Below are positions 25,609-34,245 of a stretch of DNA of 64,000 nucleotides, in pieces (within the stretch, counting starts at the first letter, position 1; the number at the start of each line of letters is the position of its first letter). Below the pieces are notes generated by a model that was given only the letters and a program-made list of their open reading frames with translations, made no database searches and was not told the origin of the DNA. The stretch comes from Paenibacillus_AA sp045062745 (GTDB lineage Bacteria; Bacillota; Bacilli; Paenibacillales; NBRC-103111): NCBI RefSeq assembly GCF_045062745.1, contig NZ_JBJGED010000036.1, positions 7,655-71,654 on the forward strand, in the 5' to 3' direction. Both the position numbers and the translations under genes were made by a program.

Positions 25609-26679
25609 ATGATTCCATTAGTGCATCCATGCGTGGAAGCAGATGATCTTCATATTTTACAACAGTATGGTAAGCAGGACAGCTTTAAAAACTCAAAGCT
25701 AAAATTAGAGAACGAATTTGCTGATTTTTTAGGTTATAAATATGCCATTGCGGTAACTTCAGGAACGGCCGCTCTTCATTTAGCATTACTTGCCTTAGGC
25801 ATTACCAATGACGACGAAGTTATTTGTCCCTCTTATACATGTACAGCAATACTGAACAGCATATTATATACGGGTGCTAAGCCTGTTTTTACAGACATTG
25901 CAATGAATGTGCAAAACTCGGACTTCAGTATGGATCTGCTGCATGCTAGAGCAAATATTACGGAAAGAACCAAAGCATTAATATTTACGCACATGTTCGG
26001 TAAAGCGATTGATCTAGATGAATTTAAGAGCTTGAACATTCCCTTGATTGAGGATGCCACACTATCATTAGGCGCCGTTTCGAAGAACAATCGTAAGGCT
26101 GGAAGTAAAGGAGATATTTCCATTGTTTCCTTACACGAAAGCAAAATGATTTCTGCGATTGCCGGCGGAGTGTTGTGTACGAGTAACGAAGTGTATTATC
26201 ATGCTGCTCTCGAGTATCTAGAGTCTACTAGTCACTCAAAGCTGTTCCATCTGAGATATAATTATGAGATGCCTCCTATTCACGCTGCACTAGCAATAAA
26301 CCAGCTTCAGAAGCTTCCTAAATTTATTGAGAGGCGGCTGCAGCTGGCATCCTTATATAAGGAAAAATTAATGGCTTACAAGCACGTGCTGGAACTTCCT
26401 GAATTAATGGATGATAACATTTTTTTCCGCTATATGGTTCAGCTGAAAGAAGGCATCACTCCAGAGAGCATATTATCACAAGGTCTTGAGTATCGGATTC
26501 AATTTGGCAGAGGAGTATATCCCTCTCTTCACCAATATACCGGAATATCTAATGAGCTTTTCCCTAACACCACGGAAGCTGTACAAACGATGCTTAGTAT
26601 TCCTTTATACCCCGCATTAACGGATTCGGAGGCACTCCATATTCTTGATACGCTTATCCATATATTAATGAAAAAGTAA
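25609..26679 (+). CDS. DegT/DnrJ/EryC1-family sugar aminotransferase
   Basis: A 356-residue PLP-dependent enzyme. TSGTAALHLALLALGITNDD binds the cofactor phosphate, IEDATLSLGAV is the Asp motif, and SLHESKMISAIAGGVL carries the lysine of the internal aldimine. A second DegT enzyme lies at the end of the same operon (31965-33155) and fits PseC better, so this one may place an amino group on another sugar or carbon, as in Bacillus SpsC. Ribosome site GAGAAGG before the ATG; 15 bases after pseG. Confidence 0.82.
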   Translation: MIPLVHPCVEADDLHILQQYGKQDSFKNSKLKLENEFADFLGYKYAIAVTSGTAALHLALLALGITNDDEVICPSYTCTAILNSILYTGAKPVFTDIAMNVQNSDFSMDLLHARANITERTKALIFTHMFGKAIDLDEFKSLNIPLIEDATLSLGAVSKNNRKAGSKGDISIVSLHESKMISAIAGGVLCTSNEVYYHAALEYLESTSHSKLFHLRYNYEMPPIHAALAINQLQKLPKFIERRLQLASLYKEKLMAYKHVLELPELMDDNIFFRYMVQLKEGITPESILSQGLEYRIQFGRGVYPSLHQYTGISNELFPNTTEAVQTMLSIPLYPALTDSEALHILDTLIHILMKK

Positions 26680-26691
26680 AGGAATAATAAA

Positions 26692-27387
26692 ATGAGAAAT
26701 GTAGCGATTATTCAAGCCCGCATGGGCTCGACTCGGCTTCCTGGAAAGGTATTAAAAATGCTTGGTGAAACAACTGTACTTGAGCTGGTTGTGAACCGTG
26801 TTAAAGCCTCCCAAAAAATACAGGAGGTTATAGTAGCTACATCGATTTTGGAGCGGGATGACCCTATTGAATCGCTTTGTAAATCAATCAATGTTAGATG
26901 CTACAGAGGCTCAGAGACCGATGTGATGGAACGATATTATTATGCCGCCAAAGAAGCAAGAGCAGATAACATTGTTCGGGTTACATGTGATTGCCCATTA
27001 GTAGATCCTGATACGATCGATGAATTGATTGAACTTGCCTCAACTGGGCAATACGACTATATTCTGAAGGATGAACTGCCAGTTGGTTTAACATCAGAAT
27101 TGTTCTCGATGGATATCCTTACGAAGCTTACTGAGGAAGAAACCTCTTTAAAGCATCGCGAACATATCGTGACTGCATTTTTAGATCATATGGAGCAGTA
27201 TAGAACTTGCATCTATTATCCTGAAGCAGCTTTACGTCACCCGGAAATTCGATTGACCCTTGATACTTCGGATGATTACAAACTGTTGGAGCATGTGGTA
27301 CAACACTTTAGAAATGATATGCCCCTTGTGAATATTAGTAAAGTAATCGATTATTTGTTAGCTAACAAAGAGATATTAACGAACTAG
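26692..27387 (+). CDS. SpsF/PseF-like cytidylyltransferase
   Basis: A 231-residue GT-A-like nucleotidyltransferase. The opening AIIQARMGSTRLPGKVLKML is the CMP-NeuAc-synthetase-type nucleotide loop, and RVTCDCPLVDPDTIDELI holds the metal-binding aspartate. It resembles spore coat protein SpsF and PseF, which activate nonulosonic acids with CMP. Here it would make the CMP-sugar donor from the acid built by the PseI-like enzyme. 12 bases after the aminotransferase gene. Confidence 0.85.
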   Translation: MRNVAIIQARMGSTRLPGKVLKMLGETTVLELVVNRVKASQKIQEVIVATSILERDDPIESLCKSINVRCYRGSETDVMERYYYAAKEARADNIVRVTCDCPLVDPDTIDELIELASTGQYDYILKDELPVGLTSELFSMDILTKLTEEETSLKHREHIVTAFLDHMEQYRTCIYYPEAALRHPEIRLTLDTSDDYKLLEHVVQHFRNDMPLVNISKVIDYLLANKEILTN

Positions 27388-27415
27388 TGCTGAGAATTTG
27401 AAAGTGAGGTAGATT

Positions 27416-28078
27416 ATGTATATATCCGAGCATCAATTGAAATGGGATGAATTACATACAAACCAACGTTTTCTACTAAGGCACCCAGACGAATCGGTAC
27501 TAAGATTCGTGGAATCAAATTATGACGAACCGAGAAAAACACATTTATTGGATCTAGGCTGCGGAGCAGGTCGGCATGTGATATTTCTGGCCCATCAAGG
27601 TTATAGAGTAACGGGCATCGATTTTTCAGATCAAGCTCTTCAATTTACAAATTCAATTCTGCAAGAATACAAACTTCAGGCAGATTTAGTACAAGGAAAT
27701 ATTCTTGCATTGCCTTTCGATACAGAGTGTTTTGATGCTGTTATTTGCTACGGAGTACTCTATTATTTCTATAAAGCAGATATTGAGACCATCGTACGTG
27801 AATTATACAGAGTAATGAAACAAGGCGGAAAGGCGTTTTTTGTAGTAAGATCAATTCGTGATCAAAGGTATGTTTTAGGACAAGAGGTTGAGAAGAACAC
27901 AATTGTGTTAAACGATAATCGAACCAATGAACAAGGTATGAGAATGCACTTTTTTGAACCTGAAGAATTAAACAGTCTCTTTTCTGAATTTTCGGAAATA
28001 GAAATAGGCATTAAGGAAGAAAGCATGTATAGCAAAGAAGTTGTTAACTCAGATTACTTAATTACTGTAACCAAATAA
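27416..28078 (+). CDS. SAM-dependent methyltransferase, class I
   Basis: A 220-residue Rossmann-like methyltransferase. SAM motif I is HLLDLGCGAGRHVIFLAHQG (residues about 42-61), followed by VTGIDFSDQAL (motif II) and CFDAVICYGVLYYFYKADIE (motif IV). There is no membrane segment. It is homologous to the next gene. In a nonulosonic-acid operon it may methylate an amino, N-acyl or hydroxyl group of the sugar, but the target is not readable from sequence. Confidence 0.85.
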   Translation: MYISEHQLKWDELHTNQRFLLRHPDESVLRFVESNYDEPRKTHLLDLGCGAGRHVIFLAHQGYRVTGIDFSDQALQFTNSILQEYKLQADLVQGNILALPFDTECFDAVICYGVLYYFYKADIETIVRELYRVMKQGGKAFFVVRSIRDQRYVLGQEVEKNTIVLNDNRTNEQGMRMHFFEPEELNSLFSEFSEIEIGIKEESMYSKEVVNSDYLITVTK

Positions 28079-28097
28079 TCCAAATAAGGATGAGGAT

Positions 28098-28673
28098 ATG
28101 AGCGCCCTTTCGAATCTTCCAAGTGAATTAGTGATACGCTTTGTTAAAACTCACTTCAAAGAGCGAAACAGTTATCATCTTGCCGACTTAAGCTGTGGCA
28201 ATGGAAGACACATGCTATTTATGTTAAGGGAAGGACATGTCGTAGCCGGTACTGATAGTTCTACCAGGAATGTAGAGTCCGCACAACAACTTTTAACAAA
28301 ACATGGTTTTGAACCCCTTATAATTCAAGCCAATTTAACTAACCTTCCATTCGAAAACGAACAGTTTGACGGTCTACTATGCGAACATATGCTCATGTTT
28401 CTTAATCAGCAGGAGCTTGAACAGGCTATAGGAGAGCTCTACAGAATATTAAAGCCCGGGGGCAAATGTTTTATCACGGTTAGAAATACAAACGATACGC
28501 TCTTCCGTACTGGTAACACATTGGAGGATCACACTTTTATTCATTTTTTCACAGAAGAGGAAATTCATCAATTATTCAAAGCTTTTATGAACGTAACGAT
28601 TGGAGTTAAACGGTTCAGTCAAAACTCTTTAACCCAATATAGCTCTGAATACCTCATCACTCTTGTAAAATAA
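28098..28673 (+). CDS. SAM-dependent methyltransferase, shortened paralogue of the preceding gene
   Basis: A 191-residue class I methyltransferase similar to the upstream gene along its length, but starting about 30 residues later. Motif I reads HLADLSCGNGRHMLFMLREG, where the first glycine of the usual DLGCG is serine. The acidic residue of motif II is retained (GTDSSTRNVE). Shared ends such as ITVRNT/VVRSIRD and YLITLVK/YLITVTK show common descent by tandem duplication. It may have a different acceptor, or act as a partner subunit. Ribosome site GGATGAGG precedes the ATG. Confidence 0.75.
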   Translation: MSALSNLPSELVIRFVKTHFKERNSYHLADLSCGNGRHMLFMLREGHVVAGTDSSTRNVESAQQLLTKHGFEPLIIQANLTNLPFENEQFDGLLCEHMLMFLNQQELEQAIGELYRILKPGGKCFITVRNTNDTLFRTGNTLEDHTFIHFFTEEEIHQLFKAFMNVTIGVKRFSQNSLTQYSSEYLITLVK

Positions 28674-28693
28674 ACCATGGGGGAGTCGGATTA

Positions 28694-29878
28694 ATGGGTA
28701 AATTACTAATTATTGGTGCCGGACCTCTTCAGGTCCCTCTTATATTAAAAGCCAAGGAATTAGGACTGTATACCGTTGCGGTCGATTATAACCCCGAAGC
28801 ACCTGGTGCAAAGCTGGCAGATGATTTTTATGCAATCAGTACAAGCGACCAAGAACGAATTGTTCAGCTTGCGGATGATTTGAGCATCGATGGAGTTGTA
28901 ACCAACTCGGACTTTCCAGTAAGGGTTGCTAGTATTGTTGGGAATAATAGAGGACTTCCTGGTATTTCGCCTTTAACCGCAACTATAGCAACGAATAAAC
29001 TGCTGCTGCGTGAGATATTAAGAGAGAACCAAATTAACCAACCGAAGTTTTTCAAGGTTTCTACTCTCGAAGACGTCCGATATTTCAATACAAAGCTTGG
29101 TCTCCCATGGATTATTAAACCGGTCGATTCTTCCGCAAGCAGGGGAGTCAGCTTAGTTGTTTCTGAAAGTCAGATTGAATATGCCTTTCACCGGGCACAG
29201 CAAAATTCAAAGTCTTCCATATGTATAATGGAGGAATATGTAACGGGTGAAGAATATTCCATTGAAAGCTTTACAAACAATGGGCATACAGAAATAATAG
29301 CTATAACTCAAAAAGTAACGTCTGGTCCCCCCTATTTCGTCGAGACTGGGCATATCATTCCCGCACCTATTGATGATGAATTAAAAAGGCATATTTCGAA
29401 TTATGTGAAGGATGTAATAAAAAGTATTCATTTTACTTGCGGCCCCACTCATACAGAGATCAAAGTGAAAAGTGACAAAGAAATTGTACTGATCGAAATT
29501 GGCCCTAGGCTGGGTGGAGATTACATTACTACCGATCTAGTACCTTTTGCGACTGGTTATGATATAGTAGAGAATACAATCAGAGCAGCTTGTAATATGG
29601 AATTAATCAATTTCGATACTAGTGGCGAGAAATGTGCAGGAGTTCTTTTTATAAAGCAAAAGAAAGGTGTTTTTAAAGGTATTGAGGGCTGGGAAGAGAT
29701 ACTATCGAAACCGTATGTCAAGCGCGGAGAGTTATTCGTAAATATAGGTGATTCAATAGATGAATTACAGAGCAGTCAATGCAGGATTGGATATTTAATC
29801 CTAAATACCGACCGTTACGCAGATATTGAAAGCGCCTTTCGTACAATAGAAAAGGAACTACATTTGATCATTACTTAA
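28694..29878 (+). CDS. ATP-grasp carboxylate-amine ligase
   Basis: A 394-residue ATP-grasp enzyme with PurK/CarB-like order: Rossmann start KLLIIGAGPLQVPLILKAKE, pre-ATP-grasp region, then PWIIKPVDSSASRGVSLVVS, MEEYVTGEEYSIESFT, and the metal site EIGPRLGGDYITTDLVPFA. Such enzymes activate a carboxylate as acyl phosphate and join it to an amine. A paralogue of similar length lies at 50203-51393. Inside a nonulosonic-acid operon without a recognisable N-acetyltransferase, it could attach an amino acid or other acid to an amino sugar. This is inference; the substrate is unknown. Confidence 0.82.
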   Translation: MGKLLIIGAGPLQVPLILKAKELGLYTVAVDYNPEAPGAKLADDFYAISTSDQERIVQLADDLSIDGVVTNSDFPVRVASIVGNNRGLPGISPLTATIATNKLLLREILRENQINQPKFFKVSTLEDVRYFNTKLGLPWIIKPVDSSASRGVSLVVSESQIEYAFHRAQQNSKSSICIMEEYVTGEEYSIESFTNNGHTEIIAITQKVTSGPPYFVETGHIIPAPIDDELKRHISNYVKDVIKSIHFTCGPTHTEIKVKSDKEIVLIEIGPRLGGDYITTDLVPFATGYDIVENTIRAACNMELINFDTSGEKCAGVLFIKQKKGVFKGIEGWEEILSKPYVKRGELFVNIGDSIDELQSSQCRIGYLILNTDRYADIESAFRTIEKELHLIIT

Positions 29879-29927
29879 TTATTGCGGCCTTAAAAATTGA
29901 GTGAGAGAACTAGCGGAGGGTATAAAT

Positions 29928-30974
29928 ATGTTTACAGTTCATAATCATGGCGTAAGCCCGGGTCATCGCCCTTTCATCATCGCGGAGATGTCGGGCAATC
30001 ATAACCAATCGCTTGATCGGGCACTGGCTATCGTGGAAGCGGCGGCGGAAGCAGGGGCGCATGCGCTTAAGCTGCAGACGTATACGGCTGATACGATGAC
30101 ACTTGACTTGTCAGAAGGGGCCTTTTTCATCGACGACCCGAACAGCCTGTGGAAAGGGACCTCTTTGCACAAGCTGTATCAGGAAGCTTATACGCCATGG
30201 GAATGGCATAAACCGATCTTCGAGCGATGTCGGGAATTAGGTATGATTGGGTTCAGCACTCCATTTGACGAGTCTGCAGTTGATTTTCTGGAATCGCTAG
30301 ATGTACCGCTCTATAAGATCGCTTCGTTCGAAAACACGGACATACCTCTTATACGGAAAGTAGCAGCTACAGGAAAACCTATGATCATATCGACGGGCAT
30401 GGCTTCCATTGCCGAATTAGATGAGACGGTAAGAGAAGCTAGAGCTGCAGGCTGCACAAACTTGGTCCTGCTAAAATGCACTAGTACATACCCCGCTACT
30501 CCAGAGTATTCCAACCTGCTGACAATTCCGCATCTAAAGCAGTTATTCGGGTGCCAGGTTGGTTTATCCGATCATACGATGGGTGTTGGAGCAGCAGTTG
30601 CTAGTGTAGCTCTAGGGGCAACGGTAATTGAGAAGCACTTCACTCTCCGAAGAGCCGACGGAGGTGTCGACTCGACCTTCTCATTGGAGCCGGAAGAGAT
30701 GAAGTCGCTTGTTGTCGAGACGGAGAGGGCTTGGCAAGCGTTAGGACAAATTCATTACGGATACACGGAGAAAGAAGCTCCTTCACTCAAATATCGCAGA
30801 TCCCTATATATCGCTGAAGATATGAAAGCAGGAGACCAATTCACCGCTCGCAACCTCCGAGCTATTCGTCCGGGATTCGGTCTTCCTCCCAAGCATTATG
30901 ATCAACTGCTTGGCAATACCGTAAAGCGGGATGTGGCTAAAGGCACTCCAGTTACGTGGGACTTATTCATATAA
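29928..30974 (+). CDS. Pseudaminic-acid-type synthase (PseI/NeuB family)
   Basis: A 348-residue synthase that condenses a 6-deoxy-diaminohexose with phosphoenolpyruvate to form a nonulosonic acid. The NeuB TIM barrel starts FIIAEMSGNHNQSLDRAL and continues with ALKLQTYTADTMTLD and KIASFENTDIPLIRK. The C-terminal SAF (antifreeze-like) domain starts near RRSLYIAEDMKAGD. The motif EMSGNHN is more like PseI and SpsE than sialic-acid NeuB. I start at the ATG at 29928, with GGAGG eight bases upstream. Base composition becomes clearly GC-richer from here to 33155 than in the genes before. Confidence 0.93.
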   Translation: MFTVHNHGVSPGHRPFIIAEMSGNHNQSLDRALAIVEAAAEAGAHALKLQTYTADTMTLDLSEGAFFIDDPNSLWKGTSLHKLYQEAYTPWEWHKPIFERCRELGMIGFSTPFDESAVDFLESLDVPLYKIASFENTDIPLIRKVAATGKPMIISTGMASIAELDETVREARAAGCTNLVLLKCTSTYPATPEYSNLLTIPHLKQLFGCQVGLSDHTMGVGAAVASVALGATVIEKHFTLRRADGGVDSTFSLEPEEMKSLVVETERAWQALGQIHYGYTEKEAPSLKYRRSLYIAEDMKAGDQFTARNLRAIRPGFGLPPKHYDQLLGNTVKRDVAKGTPVTWDLFI

Positions 30975-30998
30975 TATAGAAAGCAGGGGAACCATTAC

Positions 30999-31964
30999 AT
31001 GAAAAATATTTTACTAACCGGCGGAGCCGGGTTTATTGGGCGTTGGGTCGCCAAGCGATTGCTCGACGACGGAAATTCCGTATGGATACTAGACGATTTG
31101 TCCAATGGACAAGAAGCAAATCTGACCGAATTTATGAGTAACCCCCGGTTAAAGCAATTTATCCATGGGGACATCAAGGACGAGTCGCTTCTGGAGCAAT
31201 TGTTTTCTTTAACCCGATTCGACATCTGTTACCACCTTGGTGCATCGATCAATGTGCAGGATTCGATAGATGATCCGCGAACGACGTTTTACAACGATAC
31301 AATAGGGACGTTCTTCTTGATGGAGCAGTGCCGGAAACATCATGTGAAGGTCGTATTCATGAGCACTTGCATGGTTTATGATCGCTGTACAGATGAGACC
31401 GGAATTACCGAACAGCATCCAATCAAGCCTGCATCGCCTTATGCAGGAGCAAAGATTGCCGCTGAGAACATGGTACTGTCCTACTATCATGCATATGGAT
31501 TGCCGGTCGTTGTTATACGGCCGTTCAACACATACGGCCCGTTCCAGAAGACCGGAGGCGAAGGCGGCGTCGTTGCCATTTTTATTCATAACAAGCTTGC
31601 TGGCAAGGACCTCAACATTTACGGCGAGGGAACTCAAACCCGCGATCTGCTATATGTCGAAGATTGTGCTCACTTCGTCGTAGAGGCGGGATACTCCGAC
31701 CAGGTGGACGGTCATATCGTGAATGCCGGTCTCGGACGGGATATTTCCGTTAACGATCTGGCTCTGCTGATCGTTGGGGATCCGTCTAAGATCAAGCATG
31801 TCGAACACATTCATCCTCAAAGTGAAATTCAAAAGCTGCTGGGCAACTCAGCGAAAGCTAAACAACTCCTAGGCTGGGAGCCTCAAGTTAGTCTGGAAGA
31901 GGGCATTCGCTTGACCGAAGAGTGGATTAAAGCCAACCTGTTGTCAGAAAAGGCGGTAAAATAA
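30999..31964 (+). CDS. Extended SDR NAD-dependent epimerase/dehydratase
   Basis: A 321-residue protein. NAD is bound at TGGAGFIGRWVAKRLLDD, the Ser region is MSTCMVYDRCT, and the catalytic Tyr/Lys are in SPYAGAKIAAENM. NTYGPFQKTGGEGGVVAIFI and GEGTQTRDLLYVEDC are shared with NDP-hexose 4-epimerases and 4,6-dehydratases. It sits between the synthase and the PseC-like aminotransferase, with its stop directly next to the aminotransferase start. Together with the upstream PseB-like enzyme it means two dehydratase/epimerase-type enzymes in one operon, so a second amino-sugar branch is possible. Confidence 0.85.
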   Translation: MKNILLTGGAGFIGRWVAKRLLDDGNSVWILDDLSNGQEANLTEFMSNPRLKQFIHGDIKDESLLEQLFSLTRFDICYHLGASINVQDSIDDPRTTFYNDTIGTFFLMEQCRKHHVKVVFMSTCMVYDRCTDETGITEQHPIKPASPYAGAKIAAENMVLSYYHAYGLPVVVIRPFNTYGPFQKTGGEGGVVAIFIHNKLAGKDLNIYGEGTQTRDLLYVEDCAHFVVEAGYSDQVDGHIVNAGLGRDISVNDLALLIVGDPSKIKHVEHIHPQSEIQKLLGNSAKAKQLLGWEPQVSLEEGIRLTEEWIKANLLSEKAVK

Positions 31965-33155
31965 ATGAAGCCATCTACGAGTCAAGTGAGTACGCCGGTT
32001 CGCAGCACGATGCTCTCCTATGGCCAGCAATGGATTGACGAGCAGGACATCGCCTCCGTTGTGGAAGTGTTAAAAGGCAGCTACTTGACGCAGGGCCCGC
32101 GAATTGCCGACTTTGAGAGAGCGGTTGCGGAGGAAGCGGGTGCCCGTTATGCGGTGGCTTTCTCAAGCGGTACAGCCGCTTTACACGGTGCCGCATTCGC
32201 TGCGGGCATCGGACTGGGCGACGAGGCGATAACAACGCCGATTACGTTCGCGGCAAGCAGTAACTGCGTGCTCTACCAACGCGGCACACCTGTTTTTGCC
32301 GATATTAGGCCAGATACTTACAATATCGACCCGGAGGATATTGAGCGTAAGCTAACCTCTCGTACAAAGGCCATCATACCTGTTGATTACACAGGCCAGC
32401 CGGCTGATATGGATGCAATCCGAGCACTGGCGGATAAGCGAGGTCTGGTCGTAATTGAAGATGCGGCGCACTCCTTGGGAGCTACGTATAAGAATCGTAA
32501 AGTCGGTACTCTAGCCGATATGACGATGTTTAGCTTCCACCCGCTTAAGCATGTGACGACGGCCGAAGGCGGAGTAATCGTGACCGATCACCACGAATAC
32601 TATAAAAAGCTGGAGTTGTTCCGCAGCCACGGTATTACGAAAGACCCCGAGATGCTGCTAACAGACGAAGGTCCTTGGTATTACGAGATGCATGAACTCG
32701 GATATCACTATCGGATGACAGATCTGCACGCAGCGCTAGGCTTATCCCAGATGGCCAAGCTGCACTCTTTTGTTGAGCGGAGAAGGGAAATCGCTTCGAT
32801 TTATAACGAGGCATTCAGCGATCTTCCTGGAATCGTCCGGCCATATCAACATCCTGATACGAATTCCAGTTGGCACTTATATATGATTCGATTGGAGTTC
32901 AGCGAATTCTCTGTAGGCCGCAGAAGATGGTTCGAGGCCCTTCGCGCTGAGAATATAGGCGTACATGTCCATTATATTCCTGTTTACAAACTGCCTTACT
33001 ATCAGAAGCTGGGCTATAAGGCGGGACTATGTCCAATAGCAGAACAATATTATGAGTCGGCGATAACACTCCCCCTGTTCCCTAAGATGTCGAATCAAGA
33101 TGTCCAAGACGTTATTCACGCCGTGAAAAAAATACATGCCGCTTATAAATACTGA
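31965..33155 (+). CDS. PseC-like UDP-4-keto-6-deoxy sugar aminotransferase (DegT family)
   Basis: A 396-residue PLP enzyme. Cofactor region FSSGTAALHGAAFAAGIGLG, IEDAAHSLGATYKNRKVG, and the catalytic lysine in MFSFHPLKHVTTAEGGVIVT, the typical PseC signature. PseC transaminates the PseB product at C4. The first ATG abuts the stop of the SDR gene. Last gene of the operon before decayed insertion sequences; no clear terminator was seen after it. The fit to PseC is better than that of the other DegT enzyme in the operon. Confidence 0.88.
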   Translation: MKPSTSQVSTPVRSTMLSYGQQWIDEQDIASVVEVLKGSYLTQGPRIADFERAVAEEAGARYAVAFSSGTAALHGAAFAAGIGLGDEAITTPITFAASSNCVLYQRGTPVFADIRPDTYNIDPEDIERKLTSRTKAIIPVDYTGQPADMDAIRALADKRGLVVIEDAAHSLGATYKNRKVGTLADMTMFSFHPLKHVTTAEGGVIVTDHHEYYKKLELFRSHGITKDPEMLLTDEGPWYYEMHELGYHYRMTDLHAALGLSQMAKLHSFVERRREIASIYNEAFSDLPGIVRPYQHPDTNSSWHLYMIRLEFSEFSVGRRRWFEALRAENIGVHVHYIPVYKLPYYQKLGYKAGLCPIAEQYYESAITLPLFPKMSNQDVQDVIHAVKKIHAAYKY

Positions 33156-33159
33156 ACTA

Positions 33160-33735
33160 AGCCGGTAGGGTCCATTAAGCAGCTGAAAGCCGACAAGTGA
33201 GGCTAAAGCCTGCTGAAAGCCACCTCTGGCTGAAGCCGCTCAAGCTTCCGACTGAAACTCGGCAATCTTATTGGCTACTCTTTGATGCTGTTGTCCTTCG
33301 ATATACCGCCGGATCGTATCTTCATTCATGGTACCGACAGTTGCACAGAAATATCCTCTGGCCCATAGATGTTGACCCCAGTATTACTTCTTGAGATGTG
33401 GGAGTTCATCCTGGATAAGTCTTGATGACCTTCCCTTGAGGTGGCTGGGGCCATCGTGGGCGGGCAGGGTATCAATAAGTGGATATGATCCTTCCCCACG
33501 CTACCCTTTATAATCGTGATCCCACGGGTGAAGCAGCATTGGTTTATTAACTCTCGAGTTCTCATGGCAATTTCGCCAGTTAGCCCATGATAGCGATATT
33601 TGGTAATCCAGTCATATACCGAATGTCCTTCGGTCTGGTAATCGACCATGTTTTTCACCTTTACCATTATGGTAGAGGTGGCATGCTACACTGTCAATGT
33701 GCTGGAAGCTGACCGCCTAAAGGCGGTAGGTTTAG
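33160..33735 (-). mobile_element. Decayed IS200/IS605-type insertion sequence
   Basis: The remnant spans a tnpA pseudogene plus both ends. The left-end hairpin ACCGCC TAAA GGCGGT is at 33712-33727, upstream of tnpA, typical of subterminal hairpins in this family. The opposite end (about 33175-33240) has the imperfect hairpin AGCCAGAGGTGGCT and two copies of GGCTTTCAGC. No tnpB or RNA-guided nuclease gene is present. Exact boundaries are uncertain because this family makes no target duplication. Confidence 0.7.
33240..33667 (-). pseudogene. tnpA: IS200-type transposase TnpA, frameshifted
   Basis: The N-terminal part (HSVYDWITKYRYHGLTGEI, then the HUH motif HIHLLIPCPP) is in one frame to about 33445. 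The remainder continues in another frame (HLKGRSSRLIQDELPHLKK, then WGQHLWARGYFCATVGTMNE and the Y1-type catalytic tyrosine in RRYIEGQQ) up to the stop at 33240. Where homologues have KKRYWGQ, there is a stop codon instead of the arginine. So there is one frameshift and one nonsense change; the protein cannot be active. Confidence 0.85.
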
Positions 33736-33879
33736 ACCCGTCACGTGGATACTAAATCAGATAGCCTCATGATTATGAATTATTATGCCCTCTCGCTTCC
33801 CAATAAGGTTTTTACATCTCTCAACTTACCAACGGTTGACCGACAGAGAATGCACACGGCCGGTGGAATAAGCGATATT

Positions 33880-34190
33880 CAATATGGTTACCTATCGTGT
33901 CCTTGATCCCGGCGGCAAACTGGCCATTGATGACTGTCGACCGTAAAGTTGTGTTTCCTGATTTGCGATCTTTCGAAGTTCAGTACGGCTTCCGGTCGAT
34001 GGAAGTCAAAGAAATCGTCATCGCGACGGTGAGGCGTGGGCGCGTTATGTATTTGTCTACAATCCAGGGAAAGCCAAGTGGGATGTCGCCCGGCGTGAAG
34101 CCCATTTGGAACGCTGCACGCAAACCTGGCACGGCTGAACGAGTTCGATTATGGAGACTCTCCTCAGTTGGAGTTCATATAATTTACGAA
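33880..34190 (+). pseudogene. Fragment of a DDE transposase (IS1634/IS4-like)
   Basis: In shifting plus-strand frames I can read WARYVFVYNPGKAKWDVARR, then HANLARLNEFDYGDSPQLE, a pattern seen in the C-terminal part of IS1634-type transposases (YVVVYNPEEAERDAARRE). Stops and shifts interrupt it. No ends were found. The neighbouring bases 33736-33880 and 34190-34245 hold nothing I recognise. Confidence 0.4.
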
Positions 34191-34245
34191 AAATGGAACT
34201 TAAGGACCTTTATATGGCGGAAAGTCATCTGCCTCTTTTTGAAAG

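Noticed and set aside
33240..33667. TnpB/IscB-type RNA-guided system with omega RNA
   Set aside because: Only a broken tnpA is present; no tnpB or guide scaffold was seen.
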